From Centipeda infelix ATCC 43532 (GTDB lineage Bacteria; Bacillota; Negativicutes; Selenomonadales; Selenomonadaceae), in NCBI RefSeq assembly GCF_000234095.1, contig NZ_JH376798.1, positions 91,424 through 155,423 of the forward strand: a stretch of 64,000 bases of DNA, read 5' to 3'. This document shows, in pieces, positions 15,416-24,176 of the stretch; position 1 is the first letter of the stretch, and every line of letters starts with the position of its first letter. A program made the position numbers and the translations under genes. The notes below the pieces were generated by a model. It worked only from the letters and a program-made list of their open reading frames with translations. It was not told the origin of the DNA and did no database searches.

Positions 15416-15965
15416 AGTTAAGGAGGATTCATCGGCAGCCTGATTCAGGACAGGCAGCCCCCCGTATGATCCGTAAGCATACGGGCAGAGTTCTCCGGAG
15501 TTTCCACAGTGTTGACCGACGGTTGTTGGAGAGGGAGTCAGCTGTGCAGCTTCGCTGGCTGAGCGAAGGGCGCATAGCAGGTGTTCCCCGACGGACTGGG
15601 AGGAGATTCCGATGGGTCATTGAGTGGCCGCAGTGTGACCGCACAAGTGAATCAAGTCCCGGCACGTGACGGGACAGGGGTGTCATAAGGGTGCGGCAGG
15701 AGGATGCGGCAGCCCGTGGAGGACGGGCGCAGGGGCATATGTCGAGCAGATGAGAGGGGATCTTCCACAAGCGGATTTGTGGCGTCGGGTTCGGTCATAT
15801 GTCAGGGTAGTTGCTCAGCGTTTTGGAAGAAAGCTCCGTGTCCCATGCTAGCTGAGATACGGAACGAAGCGAAGATCGTTTGGATGCAAGAGAGTTACCT
15901 ATCACTTCCCGTATTTTCCTCATGACCGCCGACAGGTGACGAGAAAGCCTGTCGGCGGTTTTGTA
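15416..15965 (+). ncRNA. Large structured non-coding RNA, family unknown
   Basis: About 550 nt between a consensus promoter and an intrinsic terminator, with no credible reading frame. Many exact helices are visible: CCGTATG/CATACGG near 15472-15494, CAGC-TTC-GCTG near 15550, GTCCCG/CGGGAC near 15655-15674, GCCCGT/ACGGGC near 15711-15727, CCACAA/TTGTGG near 15766-15783, TCCGTGTC/GATACGGA near 15836-15862. Bases are G-rich and A-rich between helices, as in ornate bacterial RNAs. I see no RNase P, tmRNA, SRP or T-box hallmarks. Large classes such as OLE, ROOL or GOLLD are candidates by size only. It lies upstream of, but is terminated before, the OPT transporter gene. Confidence 0.7.
15926..15964 (+). 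terminator. Intrinsic terminator of the large RNA
   Basis: An 11-bp perfect stem, CCGCCGACAGG with CCTGTCGGCGG, and an 11-nt loop, followed by TTTTGTATTGT. Confidence 0.88.
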
Positions 15966-16070
15966 TTGTCTGTGCGATGTGAAGTGTTCCATAAGGGCGT
16001 GCGATTTTCATTTACTTGCACGTTTTGTTTGCTTTTTCATCAGTTTTCTGTATACATGCAAATACAGACG

Positions 16071-16098
16071 TTTACATTCTGTATTTCTATGTTATAAT
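16071..16098 (+). promoter_or_regulatory. Promoter of the OPT transporter
   Basis: TTTACA (16071-16076), a 16-nt spacer and TATAAT (16093-16098), 50 nt upstream of the start codon and downstream of the large RNA's terminator. Confidence 0.7.
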
Positions 16099-16147
16099 AC
16101 TTCTGTTATTTTTCACTTTATTGTATAGAAGGACAGGTGGTTATCGC

Positions 16148-18175
16148 ATGAAAGATTCGCACAACGAGTTCATGCAGCACGAGCTGAGACTTCCCGAGCT
16201 CACCGTGCGCGGCATGCTGCTCGGCGCGATCCTCACGATCATCTTCACAGCCTCGAATGTCTACCTCGGGCTCAAGGTCGGTCTGACGTTCTCGTCGGCG
16301 ATCCCGGCGGCAGTCATCTCGATGGCGGTACTCAAGATGGCGAAGGACGCGAACATCCTTGAGAACAACATGGTGCAGACGCAGGCATCGGCGGCAGGTA
16401 CGCTGTCCGCCATCATCTTCATCATCCCGGGCATGCTCATGATCGGCTACTGGCAGGGCTTTGAGTTCTGGCAGACGCTCGTTGTCTCGGCGTGCGGCGG
16501 CTGTCTCGGCGTGCTCTTCACGATCCCGCTGCGCCGTGCGATGGTCGTGCACAGCGATCTCGCGTACCCCGAGGGCGTTGCCGCCGCAGAGATTCTGAAG
16601 GTCGGCAGTCACGCGAAGGATGACGGCAAGTCCGACTCCGGGCTGAAGGAAATCCTCGCGGGCAGTGCGGTCGCGGGCATCATCGCGTTCCTCACAAACG
16701 GTCTGCAGGTACTCGGCGGTGCACTCTCGGCGTGGTTTCACGTCGGACGCGGCATGACACAGCTGCCGCTCGGCTACTCCACCGCGCTCGTGGGTGCGGG
16801 CTACCTCATCGGCATTGCGAGCGGACTTGCCATGCTGACAGGAATCGCCATCGCATGGGCGGGGTTCGTCCCTTACTTCACCATGACAGAGATGCTGCCC
16901 GACGGCATGACCATGCAAAAATTCGCAGGTGCGATCTATCAGCAGAAGGTACGTCTCATCGGCGCGGGTGCAATGGGCGTTGCGGCGATCTGGACACTCA
17001 TCACACTCGCCCGCCCCGTCATCGACGGTGTAAAAGAATCCATCGCAGGCACGCGCATGGATGACGCAGAAAAAGGTCTGCACCGCATGGACGTCGATAT
17101 GTCAATGAAAAGCATCCTGCTCATCTTCGGCGTGACGGTCATCGGCCTCCTTGCAATCTTCTACCTCTTTGTCTCGCCGGAGAGTATCCCCCCGAGCCAA
17201 AAGCTGATCTTCACGATCGTCGGCGTCTCTGTCGCCGTCCTCATGGGCTTCTTCGTTGCCGCCGCCTGCGCCTACATGGCAGGTCTTGTCGGCACATCCG
17301 CGAGCCCGATCTCGGGCATCGGTATCCTCGGCATCATTGTCTCCTCGCTCGTCATGTACGCGCTGTGCGCTTCGTTCGGCATCTTCGAGATGCCCGGCGG
17401 CGAGAAGTTCGCGACGGCGACCGCCATCTTTACCACATCCATCATCCTCGCAATTGCGTGTATCTCGAACGACAACATGCAGGATCTCAAGACGGGCTGG
17501 CTCGTCGGAGCGACCCCGTGGCGTCAGCAGGTTGCACTCCTCATCGGCTGCCTCGTCGGTGCACTCGTCATTGCGCCCGTGCTGAACCTCCTCTACGAGG
17601 CGTACGGCTTCCCGGGAGCGATGCCGCGCGCAGGCATGGATCCCGCACAGGCACTCTCCGCGCCGCAGGCGGTGCTCATGACCACCATCGCACAGGGCAT
17701 CTTCTCAAGTAAGCTCGCATGGGAATACATCTACATCGGCATCGGTCTGGGTGTGGTGCTTGTTCTCATTGACCTTTTCCTCAAGCGCACCACGCGCAAT
17801 CTCTGTCTGCCGCCGCTCGCCGTCGGCATGGGCATCTACCTCCCGCCGGTCATCCAGACCCCGCTCGTTGTCGGCGCGATCCTCGGCTACTTCCTCAACC
17901 GCCATCTGCGGAATACGGGTGGCTCGAACGCCGAGGCAGCAGGTCTCAGGCGCGGCACGCTCTTTGCCTCGGGCCTCATCGTCGGTGAGTCCATCGTCGG
18001 CGTTCTGCTTGCAGGTGTCATCGTCGTCTCCGTCTCGAACGGAGGAGGCGAGGCACCGCTCGCCATTGCCCCCGAGGGCTTTGCCGACACCGCTGAGATG
18101 CTCGGGCTCCTCGTCTTCCTCGGCATCCTTGGCCTCTTTAGCAAGGTTGTCCTGAGCGGGAAGAAAGCATCATAA
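16148..18175 (+). CDS. OPT-family oligopeptide transporter
   Basis: A 675-aa integral membrane protein with about 15 hydrophobic segments. It has the OPT hallmarks: LPELTVRGMLLGAILTIIFTASNVYLGLKVGLTFSSAIPAAVISM at the N-terminus, NNMVQTQASAAGTLSAIIFIIPG, and PEGVAAAEILKVG. The bacterial branch (TIGR00733 type) imports peptides or metal chelates using the proton gradient. The start ATG follows AGAAGGACAGGTGG; upstream in-frame ATGs lie in the promoter. It is a single-gene unit between the large RNA and a long perfect hairpin terminator. Confidence 0.9.
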   Translation: MKDSHNEFMQHELRLPELTVRGMLLGAILTIIFTASNVYLGLKVGLTFSSAIPAAVISMAVLKMAKDANILENNMVQTQASAAGTLSAIIFIIPGMLMIGYWQGFEFWQTLVVSACGGCLGVLFTIPLRRAMVVHSDLAYPEGVAAAEILKVGSHAKDDGKSDSGLKEILAGSAVAGIIAFLTNGLQVLGGALSAWFHVGRGMTQLPLGYSTALVGAGYLIGIASGLAMLTGIAIAWAGFVPYFTMTEMLPDGMTMQKFAGAIYQQKVRLIGAGAMGVAAIWTLITLARPVIDGVKESIAGTRMDDAEKGLHRMDVDMSMKSILLIFGVTVIGLLAIFYLFVSPESIPPSQKLIFTIVGVSVAVLMGFFVAAACAYMAGLVGTSASPISGIGILGIIVSSLVMYALCASFGIFEMPGGEKFATATAIFTTSIILAIACISNDNMQDLKTGWLVGATPWRQQVALLIGCLVGALVIAPVLNLLYEAYGFPGAMPRAGMDPAQALSAPQAVLMTTIAQGIFSSKLAWEYIYIGIGLGVVLVLIDLFLKRTTRNLCLPPLAVGMGIYLPPVIQTPLVVGAILGYFLNRHLRNTGGSNAEAAGLRRGTLFASGLIVGESIVGVLLAGVIVVSVSNGGGEAPLAIAPEGFADTAEMLGLLVFLGILGLFSKVVLSGKKAS

Positions 18176-18182
18176 TTTCATA

Positions 18183-18228
18183 TTATACGACAACACGCCG
18201 GCAGAAATGTCGGCGTGTTGTCGTATAA
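18183..18228. terminator. Long bidirectional hairpin terminator
   Basis: An 18-bp perfect stem (positions 18183-18200 and 18211-18228) with a 10-nt loop, directly after the OPT gene. The stem ends in TTATA/TATAA, with a further AAAATAAA on the right. Confidence 0.8.
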
Positions 18229-18271
18229 AATAAATGGATTATGTGTTACAATACCCCTACAGGTCAAATTT

Positions 18272-18433
18272 AGGAATCACTGATAAAATGAAGTCCTTCA
18301 GATTGGCGTAGATTTTTCGTCCGAACGAGACGGAAAACCGGACGCAGAGTGGTGCTCTGTGGAGGATTTTCCGCCGAAGTGCGGGCAAAAAAGATGCGTC
18401 AAGATGGAGGTGCTGAATTTATCAGTGCTTCCT
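18272..18433 (+). mobile_element. MITE copy 3
   Basis: A 162-bp copy, left repeat AGGAATCACTGATAAA, right repeat TTTATCAGTGCTTCCT, opposite orientation to copies 1 and 2. It lies 45 nt upstream of the small secreted-protein gene. Together with the terminator at 18183 it fills the 303-nt gap 18176-18478. Confidence 0.9.
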
Positions 18434-18478
18434 TTATGCACATACATCCACAGTCGTCTCAGACCAAAGGAGACTGCC

Positions 18479-18949
18479 ATGCATCCATTGTTTCGCACAC
18501 TCCTCGCCGTCCTTGCCCTTCTCTGCTGTACGCTGCCCACGGTAAGTGCAGGTCCTGCGCCCGCGCTCACGCGTGTCGAACCGATCGCACTCTGGTCGGA
18601 GGCGACAGAGGCAGTTCCTGCAGAGGCGGACTATCCGAACCGTCTGCCCGATGGCACGGTGTTCCATGGGGAAAATCTTTTTATCAAGACACGCTTTATC
18701 GGCTATCCCGCGTGGAATCTGCTGACCTATCGGAGCGGGTCGGAGACAGGGCGCATACTGGACTACAGGGAAGTCGCGCGCACACCGCTCACGGACGATC
18801 TGCGCGTGATCGTCGGGTATGAGCAGATCGTCAGCATTCCGTTTGCAGAGATCGGCACGGCGGAGATCGCCCTCTGCATCGCTGCTGCCGATGCGGGAAG
18901 CGGTGCACCGCGCTATGCCTTTGTCCGAGGAATACAGACAAAGAAGTGA
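18479..18949 (+). CDS. Small exported protein
   Basis: A 156-aa protein with a clear Sec signal peptide (MHPLFRTLLAVLALLCCTLPTVSA, cleavage after AGP/VSA near residue 24). The mature part of about 130 aa is mixed alpha/beta with no motif that I recognise. The ATG follows AAAGGAG. Longer upstream frames run into the MITE and are not real. It is followed at 23 nt by the PNPOx-like gene. Confidence 0.7.
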   Translation: MHPLFRTLLAVLALLCCTLPTVSAGPAPALTRVEPIALWSEATEAVPAEADYPNRLPDGTVFHGENLFIKTRFIGYPAWNLLTYRSGSETGRILDYREVARTPLTDDLRVIVGYEQIVSIPFAEIGTAEIALCIAAADAGSGAPRYAFVRGIQTKK

Positions 18950-18972
18950 TATGTAGGGATTGAGGGAAAAAG

Positions 18973-19392
18973 ATGAACATGAGGGATGAATTCGAGCGCA
19001 TCATGCGCGAGCAGCGCGAGATCGCACTCGCGACGACGACGGACGGGCTGCCGCATGTACGCATCGTGAACTTCTACTACGCATCCGAGGAACGCCGCGT
19101 CTACTTCGCCACGTTCAAGGACAATGAGAAGGTCGTCGAGCTCGCGGCGAATCCGAACATTGCATTTACCACCGTTCCGCACAACGACACGAACGAACAC
19201 GTCCGTGCAAGCGGCAGAGCTGTCAAGTCCGCGCACACCGTCTACGACCTCGCGGCACTCTTTGCTGCGAAGATCCCGCGCTATCAGGAGACCATCGATG
19301 CCGTCGGCGACGATCTCATCCTCTACAAGATCACGCTCCACATAGCAGTCGTCACCGTCGATATGGAGCACATCGAGTGCATCCGGCTCTGA
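18973..19392 (+). CDS. Pyridoxamine-phosphate-oxidase-like flavoprotein
   Basis: A 139-aa split-barrel protein of the PNPOx-like family: EFERIMREQREIALATTTDGLPHVRIVNFYY, VYFATFKDNEKVVELAANPNIAFTTVP, VRASGRAVKS. The family binds FMN or F420/heme and typically acts as a small reductase. The start ATG follows GAGGGAAAAAG. It is much shorter than true PdxH and lacks its C-terminal dimer part, so a role in vitamin B6 synthesis is unlikely. Confidence 0.82.
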   Translation: MNMRDEFERIMREQREIALATTTDGLPHVRIVNFYYASEERRVYFATFKDNEKVVELAANPNIAFTTVPHNDTNEHVRASGRAVKSAHTVYDLAALFAAKIPRYQETIDAVGDDLILYKITLHIAVVTVDMEHIECIRL

Positions 19393-19476
19393 GAATGTCG
19401 GTCGATGGACACAAAATGATAGAGCAAGATTCTTATCGAACCCTAACTTGATGTTTAGAAAAAAAAGTGTATACTA

Positions 19477-19627
19477 AGAAACCCCTGATAAATTCAGCAC
19501 TGCCATCTTGGCGCCCCCCTGTCTGTGCCCTCAGTCTTCCACATAGCCCTTGCTATACGCGGATTTGTCTTCTTGACAGGAAAAATAGGCATCCATCCGG
19601 CAGACTCTATTTTATCAGCTAGAAAAA
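19477..19627 (-). mobile_element. MITE copy 4, degenerate
   Basis: A diverged copy of about 150 bp, orientation as copy 1. The left end reads AGAAACCCCTGATAAATTCAGCAC and the right end TTTTATCAGCTAGAA. The inner hairpin and the CCATCTTGGCGC block are still recognisable. It fills most of the gap before the chemoreceptor gene. Confidence 0.75.
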
Positions 19628-19649
19628 TTCATAAAGGGAGCTGAAAGAC

Positions 19650-21782
19650 ATGAAGGGACCATTGGAGGAAGCACGGAACACCGGCCGCGGCATCGGATTC
19701 CAAATCAATGCGATGATGGCGTTCGGTGTCGTCCTGATGGTGGCAATCGTGATGGCAGTCGTCGCCTATATGTCATTCGAGGCGCTCATCGAGCGCGGAA
19801 CGAGCGACAAATTCAACGCCACAGGCAAGATCGGCGCATCCATCGAGGATCAGTACAATTCCACAAAGATGAGTGCGACATGGATGCAGATGCTGATCCG
19901 TCAGGAGCTTGAGAACCCGCCGGAGAAACGCAATCGCGCCTTCATCTTGGACTTTATCAATGCGGCCCTCGAATCCGGTCCGAACCTGGCCGGAGCAGGT
20001 GTCGTCTTTGAGCCGAATGCTTTCGACGGCAAGGATGCTGCGATGGCGGGAACAGAGTTCGGGGATTCCTCGGGACGCCTCAACATGTATGTCTCGCGTA
20101 CGGCGGGACTAAGTGCGCTGACGAATATCGATGAGGAAGATTGGTACAAGACCCCCAAACAAAAGCAGAAGCCGTATCTGTCCGAACCACAGTTCTATGA
20201 GGACAATGGAAAGAAGATACTCCTCATCACGCTGAGTTTCCCCATCATGGAGAACGGCAAGTTCCTTGGCACGATCGTCATGAGCATCAACGTCAACAAT
20301 CTGCAGGATGCCGTCGCACAAATCAGTTCGGAAAAGGAATTCTACACCCTGTTCACGGACAAGGGCACGCTGATCGCGAACGGTCTTAATCCGAACCGCA
20401 TCATGAAGAACTACTTCCAGGAGTCGAACGTCTCACAGGATACGATTGCACGGATCTTTGACGACAAGGAGTTCTCCGAGGTCAAGAACTCCAATACCAC
20501 GGGCGAGAAGTCGGTCTTCGTCTTCTCACCGCTCCACCTCGAAGGGGTCGATGCGCAGTGGGCAATCATGTCGATAACCGATTATGATGTCTTCGTCGGC
20601 AAGGCAAAACACATGATTCTCATCTGCGTCGGCATCTCAATCCTGTGCACGATCCTGCTCGTCGCACTGCTCTCCCTCTTCATTCACAAGCGGATTGCAG
20701 ACCCGATCAGCGCACTCTCCGGAATGATCGCGAACTTCGCCCGTCTCGATCTGCGTGCAGAGAACAATACACGCATCCACGAGTTCCTCGAACGCACGGA
20801 CGAGATCGGCACGATCGCCCATGAGCTGCGCCGCATGGCGAATACCCTGCGCGAGATGGTCGGCAAGATCAACGGAGCCTCGCAGTCCGTCGCGGCAACG
20901 AGCGAGGAGCTGACCGCGACGGCACAGTCCACGGCAGACTCGGCGAACAATGTAGCCTCCGCGATCCACAACATCGCAGACGGTGCGACCAATCAAGCAC
21001 AGGAGACGCAGGATGCCGCCCTGCACCTTGAGGAGATCGAGCGCCTTGCCGAGGTCAACGAAAAGGTATTGGAAGACCTCAACGAGGCCGCCGACAACAT
21101 CAAATATCGCAAGGACGAGGGCTCCAAGATCCTCGCCGAGCTGATCGAGAAATCGACGGCCACATCGAAGGCGACGGAACAAGTCGCACACGTTGTCGAC
21201 GAGACGAACCAGAGTGCGGAACGCATCGAAGAAGCCAGCACGATGATCCAGTCCATCTCCGCACAGACGAACCTGTTGGCGCTCAACGCCGCCATCGAAG
21301 CAGCGCGTGCAGGTGAGGCGGGCAAGGGCTTCGCCGTCGTCGCCGAGGAGATTCGCAAGCTCGCCGAGCAGTCCAAGGGATTCACCGACGAGATCGGTGA
21401 AATCATCCGCGAGCTCAAGGAAAAGTCACAGCAGGCAGTCGACACGATGGACGTGTCCAAGCATCTCGTCGAGGACAGCAAGATCGACCTCGACAAGACA
21501 AAGCATCAGTTTGACCGCATCGCAGAGGCGGTCGACGTGACCGACTCCGTTGTAAAACGTCTCAACCAAACGGCAGAAGAGATTGTGAAAAAGAACCACG
21601 CCATCTCCCAAGTCGTACAGAATCTTTCCGCCATCGCAGAGGAGAATGCCGCCACGAGCGAGGAGGGCAGCGCCGGTGTCGAGACACAGACGCACGCCCT
21701 GCACAACATCGCAGAGGCAAGCGAGGGTCTTGCGGAGATCGCCACCGAGCTGCAGAGCGAGATCAGCAAGTTCAGAGTATAA
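19650..21782 (+). CDS. Methyl-accepting chemotaxis protein
   Basis: A 710-aa transmembrane chemoreceptor. The first membrane helix is at residues about 25-48 ([25 protein letters not shown]). A periplasmic dCache-type sensor of about 270 residues follows ([52 protein letters not shown]). The second helix is near 330-350, then a HAMP domain ([15 protein letters not shown]) and a long signalling coiled coil with the conserved hairpin tip ([38 protein letters not shown]). The ligand is unknown. The ATG follows GGGAGCTG. It ends before a strong terminator. Confidence 0.93.
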   Translation: MKGPLEEARNTGRGIGFQINAMMAFGVVLMVAIVMAVVAYMSFEALIERGTSDKFNATGKIGASIEDQYNSTKMSATWMQMLIRQELENPPEKRNRAFILDFINAALESGPNLAGAGVVFEPNAFDGKDAAMAGTEFGDSSGRLNMYVSRTAGLSALTNIDEEDWYKTPKQKQKPYLSEPQFYEDNGKKILLITLSFPIMENGKFLGTIVMSINVNNLQDAVAQISSEKEFYTLFTDKGTLIANGLNPNRIMKNYFQESNVSQDTIARIFDDKEFSEVKNSNTTGEKSVFVFSPLHLEGVDAQWAIMSITDYDVFVGKAKHMILICVGISILCTILLVALLSLFIHKRIADPISALSGMIANFARLDLRAENNTRIHEFLERTDEIGTIAHELRRMANTLREMVGKINGASQSVAATSEELTATAQSTADSANNVASAIHNIADGATNQAQETQDAALHLEEIERLAEVNEKVLEDLNEAADNIKYRKDEGSKILAELIEKSTATSKATEQVAHVVDETNQSAERIEEASTMIQSISAQTNLLALNAAIEAARAGEAGKGFAVVAEEIRKLAEQSKGFTDEIGEIIRELKEKSQQAVDTMDVSKHLVEDSKIDLDKTKHQFDRIAEAVDVTDSVVKRLNQTAEEIVKKNHAISQVVQNLSAIAEENAATSEEGSAGVETQTHALHNIAEASEGLAEIATELQSEISKFRV

Positions 21783-21787
21783 GTCTA

Positions 21788-21799
21788 AGGAATCACTGA
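21788..21799 (+). repeat. Isolated MITE end
   Basis: AGGAATCACTGA matches the outer 12 bases of the MITE left repeat but is followed by unrelated sequence (the chemoreceptor terminator). It lies 75 nt before the intact copy 5. It may be a deletion remnant or a chance match. Confidence 0.4.
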
Positions 21800-21811
21800 C
21801 GCTACGTCACG

Positions 21812-21850
21812 CAAAAGGCGATTGCACAAATTATGTGCAATCGCCTTTTG
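21812..21850. terminator. Strong intrinsic terminator
   Basis: A 17-bp perfect stem (21812-21828 with 21834-21850, containing AAAAGGCGATTGCACA) and a 5-nt loop, with A and T runs on either side. It ends the chemoreceptor transcript and can act in both directions. Confidence 0.88.
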
Positions 21851-21873
21851 TGTGTGATCGGGAGAATTTTCTA

Positions 21874-22035
21874 GGGAATCGCTGCTACAATGAAATCCGT
21901 CAGATTGGCGTAGATTTTTCGTCCGAACAAGGAGACAAACCAGATGCATAGCAAAGGCTATGTGGGGGATCGATAGTAAAGCGCAGCAAAAAAAGATGCG
22001 CTAAGATAGCGTGGCTGAATTTATCAGTGCTTCCC
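21874..22035 (+). mobile_element. MITE copy 5
   Basis: A 162-bp copy. The outer base pair is G/C instead of A/T (GGGAATCGCTG at the left, GTGCTTCCC at the right), with exact TA on both sides, the clearest target duplication in the window. The left repeat has GCTACAA instead of GATAAAA. It ends 5 nt from the thiW stop codon. Confidence 0.9.
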
Positions 22036-22040
22036 TAACC

Positions 22041-22529
22041 TCAATCCCGCCGAATCTTCGGCAGGAGGAAGCGCAGGAGGACGTAGGCGAGGAGGCTGCC
22101 CGCGCCTGTGGAGAGGAGGAAGGGGACGATGTAGACGGTGTAGCTCGCAGGGTTCAGCCCCATGAGGAAGGCGGCGACGGGATAGGCAGCGAGTGCGCCG
22201 AGGATGCCCGTGCCGAGTGCCTCGGCGATGCAGGTGACACCAAGGCGTTTCGTATAGTGGTAGGCAAGCCCGCACGAGAGCGCACCGATCATGCTGCCGG
22301 GGAATGCCATGAGGCTGCCGAGCCCTGCAATGTTGCGGAGAAGGCTCGCGGCGAAGGCGACGCCGATGCCCCAAAGAGGGCCGAGAAAAACGGCGGCGAG
22401 GATGTTGACGAGGTGCTGCACGGGGGCGCAGCGACTGCCGAGCACGGGGATGCTGAACAGTCCGCCGAGGACGGCGACGGCGATGAGGATACCAGCAAGG
22501 GTGAGCTTACGGGTGCGCGTGTCTAGCAT
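22041..22529 (-). CDS. thiW: ThiW, thiazole ECF transporter S component
   Basis: A 162-aa membrane protein with five to six hydrophobic segments (LTLAGILIAVAVLGGLFSIPVLG, HLVNILAAVFLGPLWGIGVAF, FPGSMIGALSCGLAYHY). ThiW is the predicted substrate-binding subunit of an energy-coupling-factor importer for hydroxyethylthiazole; the shared ATPase/EcfT units would be encoded elsewhere. It is the last gene of the TPP-controlled operon and overlaps thiD by 7 nt. Confidence 0.9.
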   Translation of the reverse strand: MLDTRTRKLTLAGILIAVAVLGGLFSIPVLGSRCAPVQHLVNILAAVFLGPLWGIGVAFAASLLRNIAGLGSLMAFPGSMIGALSCGLAYHYTKRLGVTCIAEALGTGILGALAAYPVAAFLMGLNPASYTVYIVPFLLSTGAGSLLAYVLLRFLLPKIRRD

Positions 22530-23326
22530 ATAAATTCGCTCCTCAAATCAAATCCATGTGCGAGAGGGCCGCTGCCCGCGCCGAGGTCAAGCCCTGCGGC
22601 GAGTGCGCCCGAGATGTATGCCTTCGCACGTTCGACTGCGGTATCGAGCGTCATGCCGCGCGCGAGGTTCGCGGCGATCGCACTTGATAGGGTACAGCCT
22701 GTGCCGTGGGTGTTCGCAGTCGCAATGCGCCGCCCCTCAAACCAACGTGCACCCGCACCGTCGATGAGCAGATCGTTCGCGTCGTCGACGCAGTGTCCGC
22801 CCTTCATGAGCACCGCTGTATGTGCACGCTCATAGATGCGTACCGCTGCTGCGGTCATGCCCTTTCGATCGGTGATTGGCATATCTGCGAGCACCTCCGC
22901 CTCGGGGATGTTCGGCGTGATGATGGTCGCACGCGGCAAGAGCAGTGAGACAAGCGCCTCCACAGCATCCTCGCTGATGAGACGTGCGCCGCTGGTCGCA
23001 ACCATGACGGGGTCGACAACGACGTTCCGCGCATGGTATTCGTCCAGCTTTTCGGCAATCACGCGGATGAGTGCGGCATCCGCGACCATGCCGATCTTCA
23101 CGGCATCGGGCGGGATGTCGGTAAAGACGGCATCGAGCTGCGCCGCGAGAAAGGCGGCCGGGACGGCGAGGATGTCAGTGACCCCCGTGGTGTTTTGCGC
23201 GGTGAGTGCGGTAAGTGCGCTCATGCCGTAAACGCCGTGCGCGGTCATGGTCTTGAGATCTGCCTGAATGCCCGCGCCGCCGCTCGAATCGCTGCCTGCA
23301 ATGGTGAGTGCTGTGTGCATTTTCAA
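22523..23326 (-). CDS. thiD: Hydroxymethylpyrimidine (phosphate) kinase ThiD
   Basis: A 267-aa ribokinase-fold kinase: TIAGSDSSGGAGIQADLKTMTAHGVYGMSALTALTAQNT at the N-terminus, DPVMVATSGARL, LLPRATIITPNIPEAEVL, and the anion-hole motif NTHGTGCTLSSAIAANLARG near residues 200-220. It phosphorylates HMP and HMP-P for thiamin synthesis. It lies 13 nt after thiM and overlaps thiW. Confidence 0.95.
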   Translation of the reverse strand: MKMHTALTIAGSDSSGGAGIQADLKTMTAHGVYGMSALTALTAQNTTGVTDILAVPAAFLAAQLDAVFTDIPPDAVKIGMVADAALIRVIAEKLDEYHARNVVVDPVMVATSGARLISEDAVEALVSLLLPRATIITPNIPEAEVLADMPITDRKGMTAAAVRIYERAHTAVLMKGGHCVDDANDLLIDGAGARWFEGRRIATANTHGTGCTLSSAIAANLARGMTLDTAVERAKAYISGALAAGLDLGAGSGPLAHGFDLRSEFIC

Positions 23327-23339
23327 TGTTCGTCCCTCC

Positions 23340-24161
23340 TCAGAGTTTTGTGATGTTCATACGCGCATTAAGGTCTTCCGCGTTCATACGATAAATGGCA
23401 TCAATGATGCGCGTCCGATAGGTCGCGTTGCCGTCGTGCTCCCCCATCTGTGCCCACGCGATTTCACCCGCAACGCCCATAAGTACGACCGTCTCGCTAA
23501 CTGCCGCAAGCGGATCAGCAGGTGCAGCGGCAAGGGCGGCGGCGAGGAGCGCAGAGAGCTGACAGCCCGTGCCTGTGACCTGCCCCATTTCTGCCCGCCC
23601 GTTTCGGATGGCATAGCAGTCCCGTCCGTCCGTCACGAGGTCGATCGCCCCCGTGACGGCGACAATCGCCTCTGCCCGCGCGGCAAAGGCATGCAAAAGG
23701 TCTGCGGCAGCAGCAAGGTTCTCCTCGGTGACGGCATCCGCCGCGTTCGCGTCAACACCTTTCGTTGTTCCCGTACCAACGGCAAGCGTCCGCACCTCGG
23801 AGATGTTGCCGCGAATCAGGGTCGGACGCACCTCGTCCAGAATGCGAAGCGCGGTCGCGGTACGCAGGCGACTTGCGCCCGCGCCGACGGGATCGAGGAC
23901 GACGGGATGTCCGAGAGCGCGTGCACGTTTGCCCGCCGCAATCATACTCGGGATGGTACGCGCGTTGAGTGTGCCGATGTTGAGGCAGAGCCCCGCGCAG
24001 AGGGCGGTGATCTCCTCTACCTCCTCCGGATCGTCCGCCATGATGGGACGTGCACCGATGGCGAGCAGGACGTTCGCGACATCATTGACGGTGACGTAGT
24101 TGGTGATGCAGTGGATGAGCGGGGATGCCGCGCGGATTTGGGCGAGGGTTGCTGAGGTCAT
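23340..24161 (-). CDS. thiM: Hydroxyethylthiazole kinase ThiM
   Basis: A 273-aa kinase: SPLIHCITNYVTVNDVANVLLAIGARPIMADDPEEVEEI, LDPVGAGASRLRT, IRGNISEVRTL, VTGAIDLVTDG, and the catalytic loop GQVTGTGCQLSALLAAALA near residues 190-210. It phosphorylates salvaged thiazole alcohol. It pairs functionally with ThiW (import) and ThiD (pyrimidine branch). Confidence 0.95.
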   Translation of the reverse strand: MTSATLAQIRAASPLIHCITNYVTVNDVANVLLAIGARPIMADDPEEVEEITALCAGLCLNIGTLNARTIPSMIAAGKRARALGHPVVLDPVGAGASRLRTATALRILDEVRPTLIRGNISEVRTLAVGTGTTKGVDANAADAVTEENLAAAADLLHAFAARAEAIVAVTGAIDLVTDGRDCYAIRNGRAEMGQVTGTGCQLSALLAAALAAAPADPLAAVSETVVLMGVAGEIAWAQMGEHDGNATYRTRIIDAIYRMNAEDLNARMNITKL

Positions 24162-24176
24162 CGCAGTTTTCCTTTC

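Noticed and set aside
15429-15925. Several short frames inside the large RNA region
   Set aside because: None has a good ribosome site or plausible composition, they contradict each other in both strands, and the region is full of exact RNA helices between a promoter and terminator.
15416-15965. Cobalamin or T-box leader for the OPT transporter
   Set aside because: The RNA ends in its own terminator and the transporter has a separate promoter; B12-box or T-box sequences are not seen.
20637-21496. Minus-strand frames opposite the chemoreceptor
   Set aside because: These are shadows of the MCP gene, whose HAMP and signalling-tip motifs are unmistakable.
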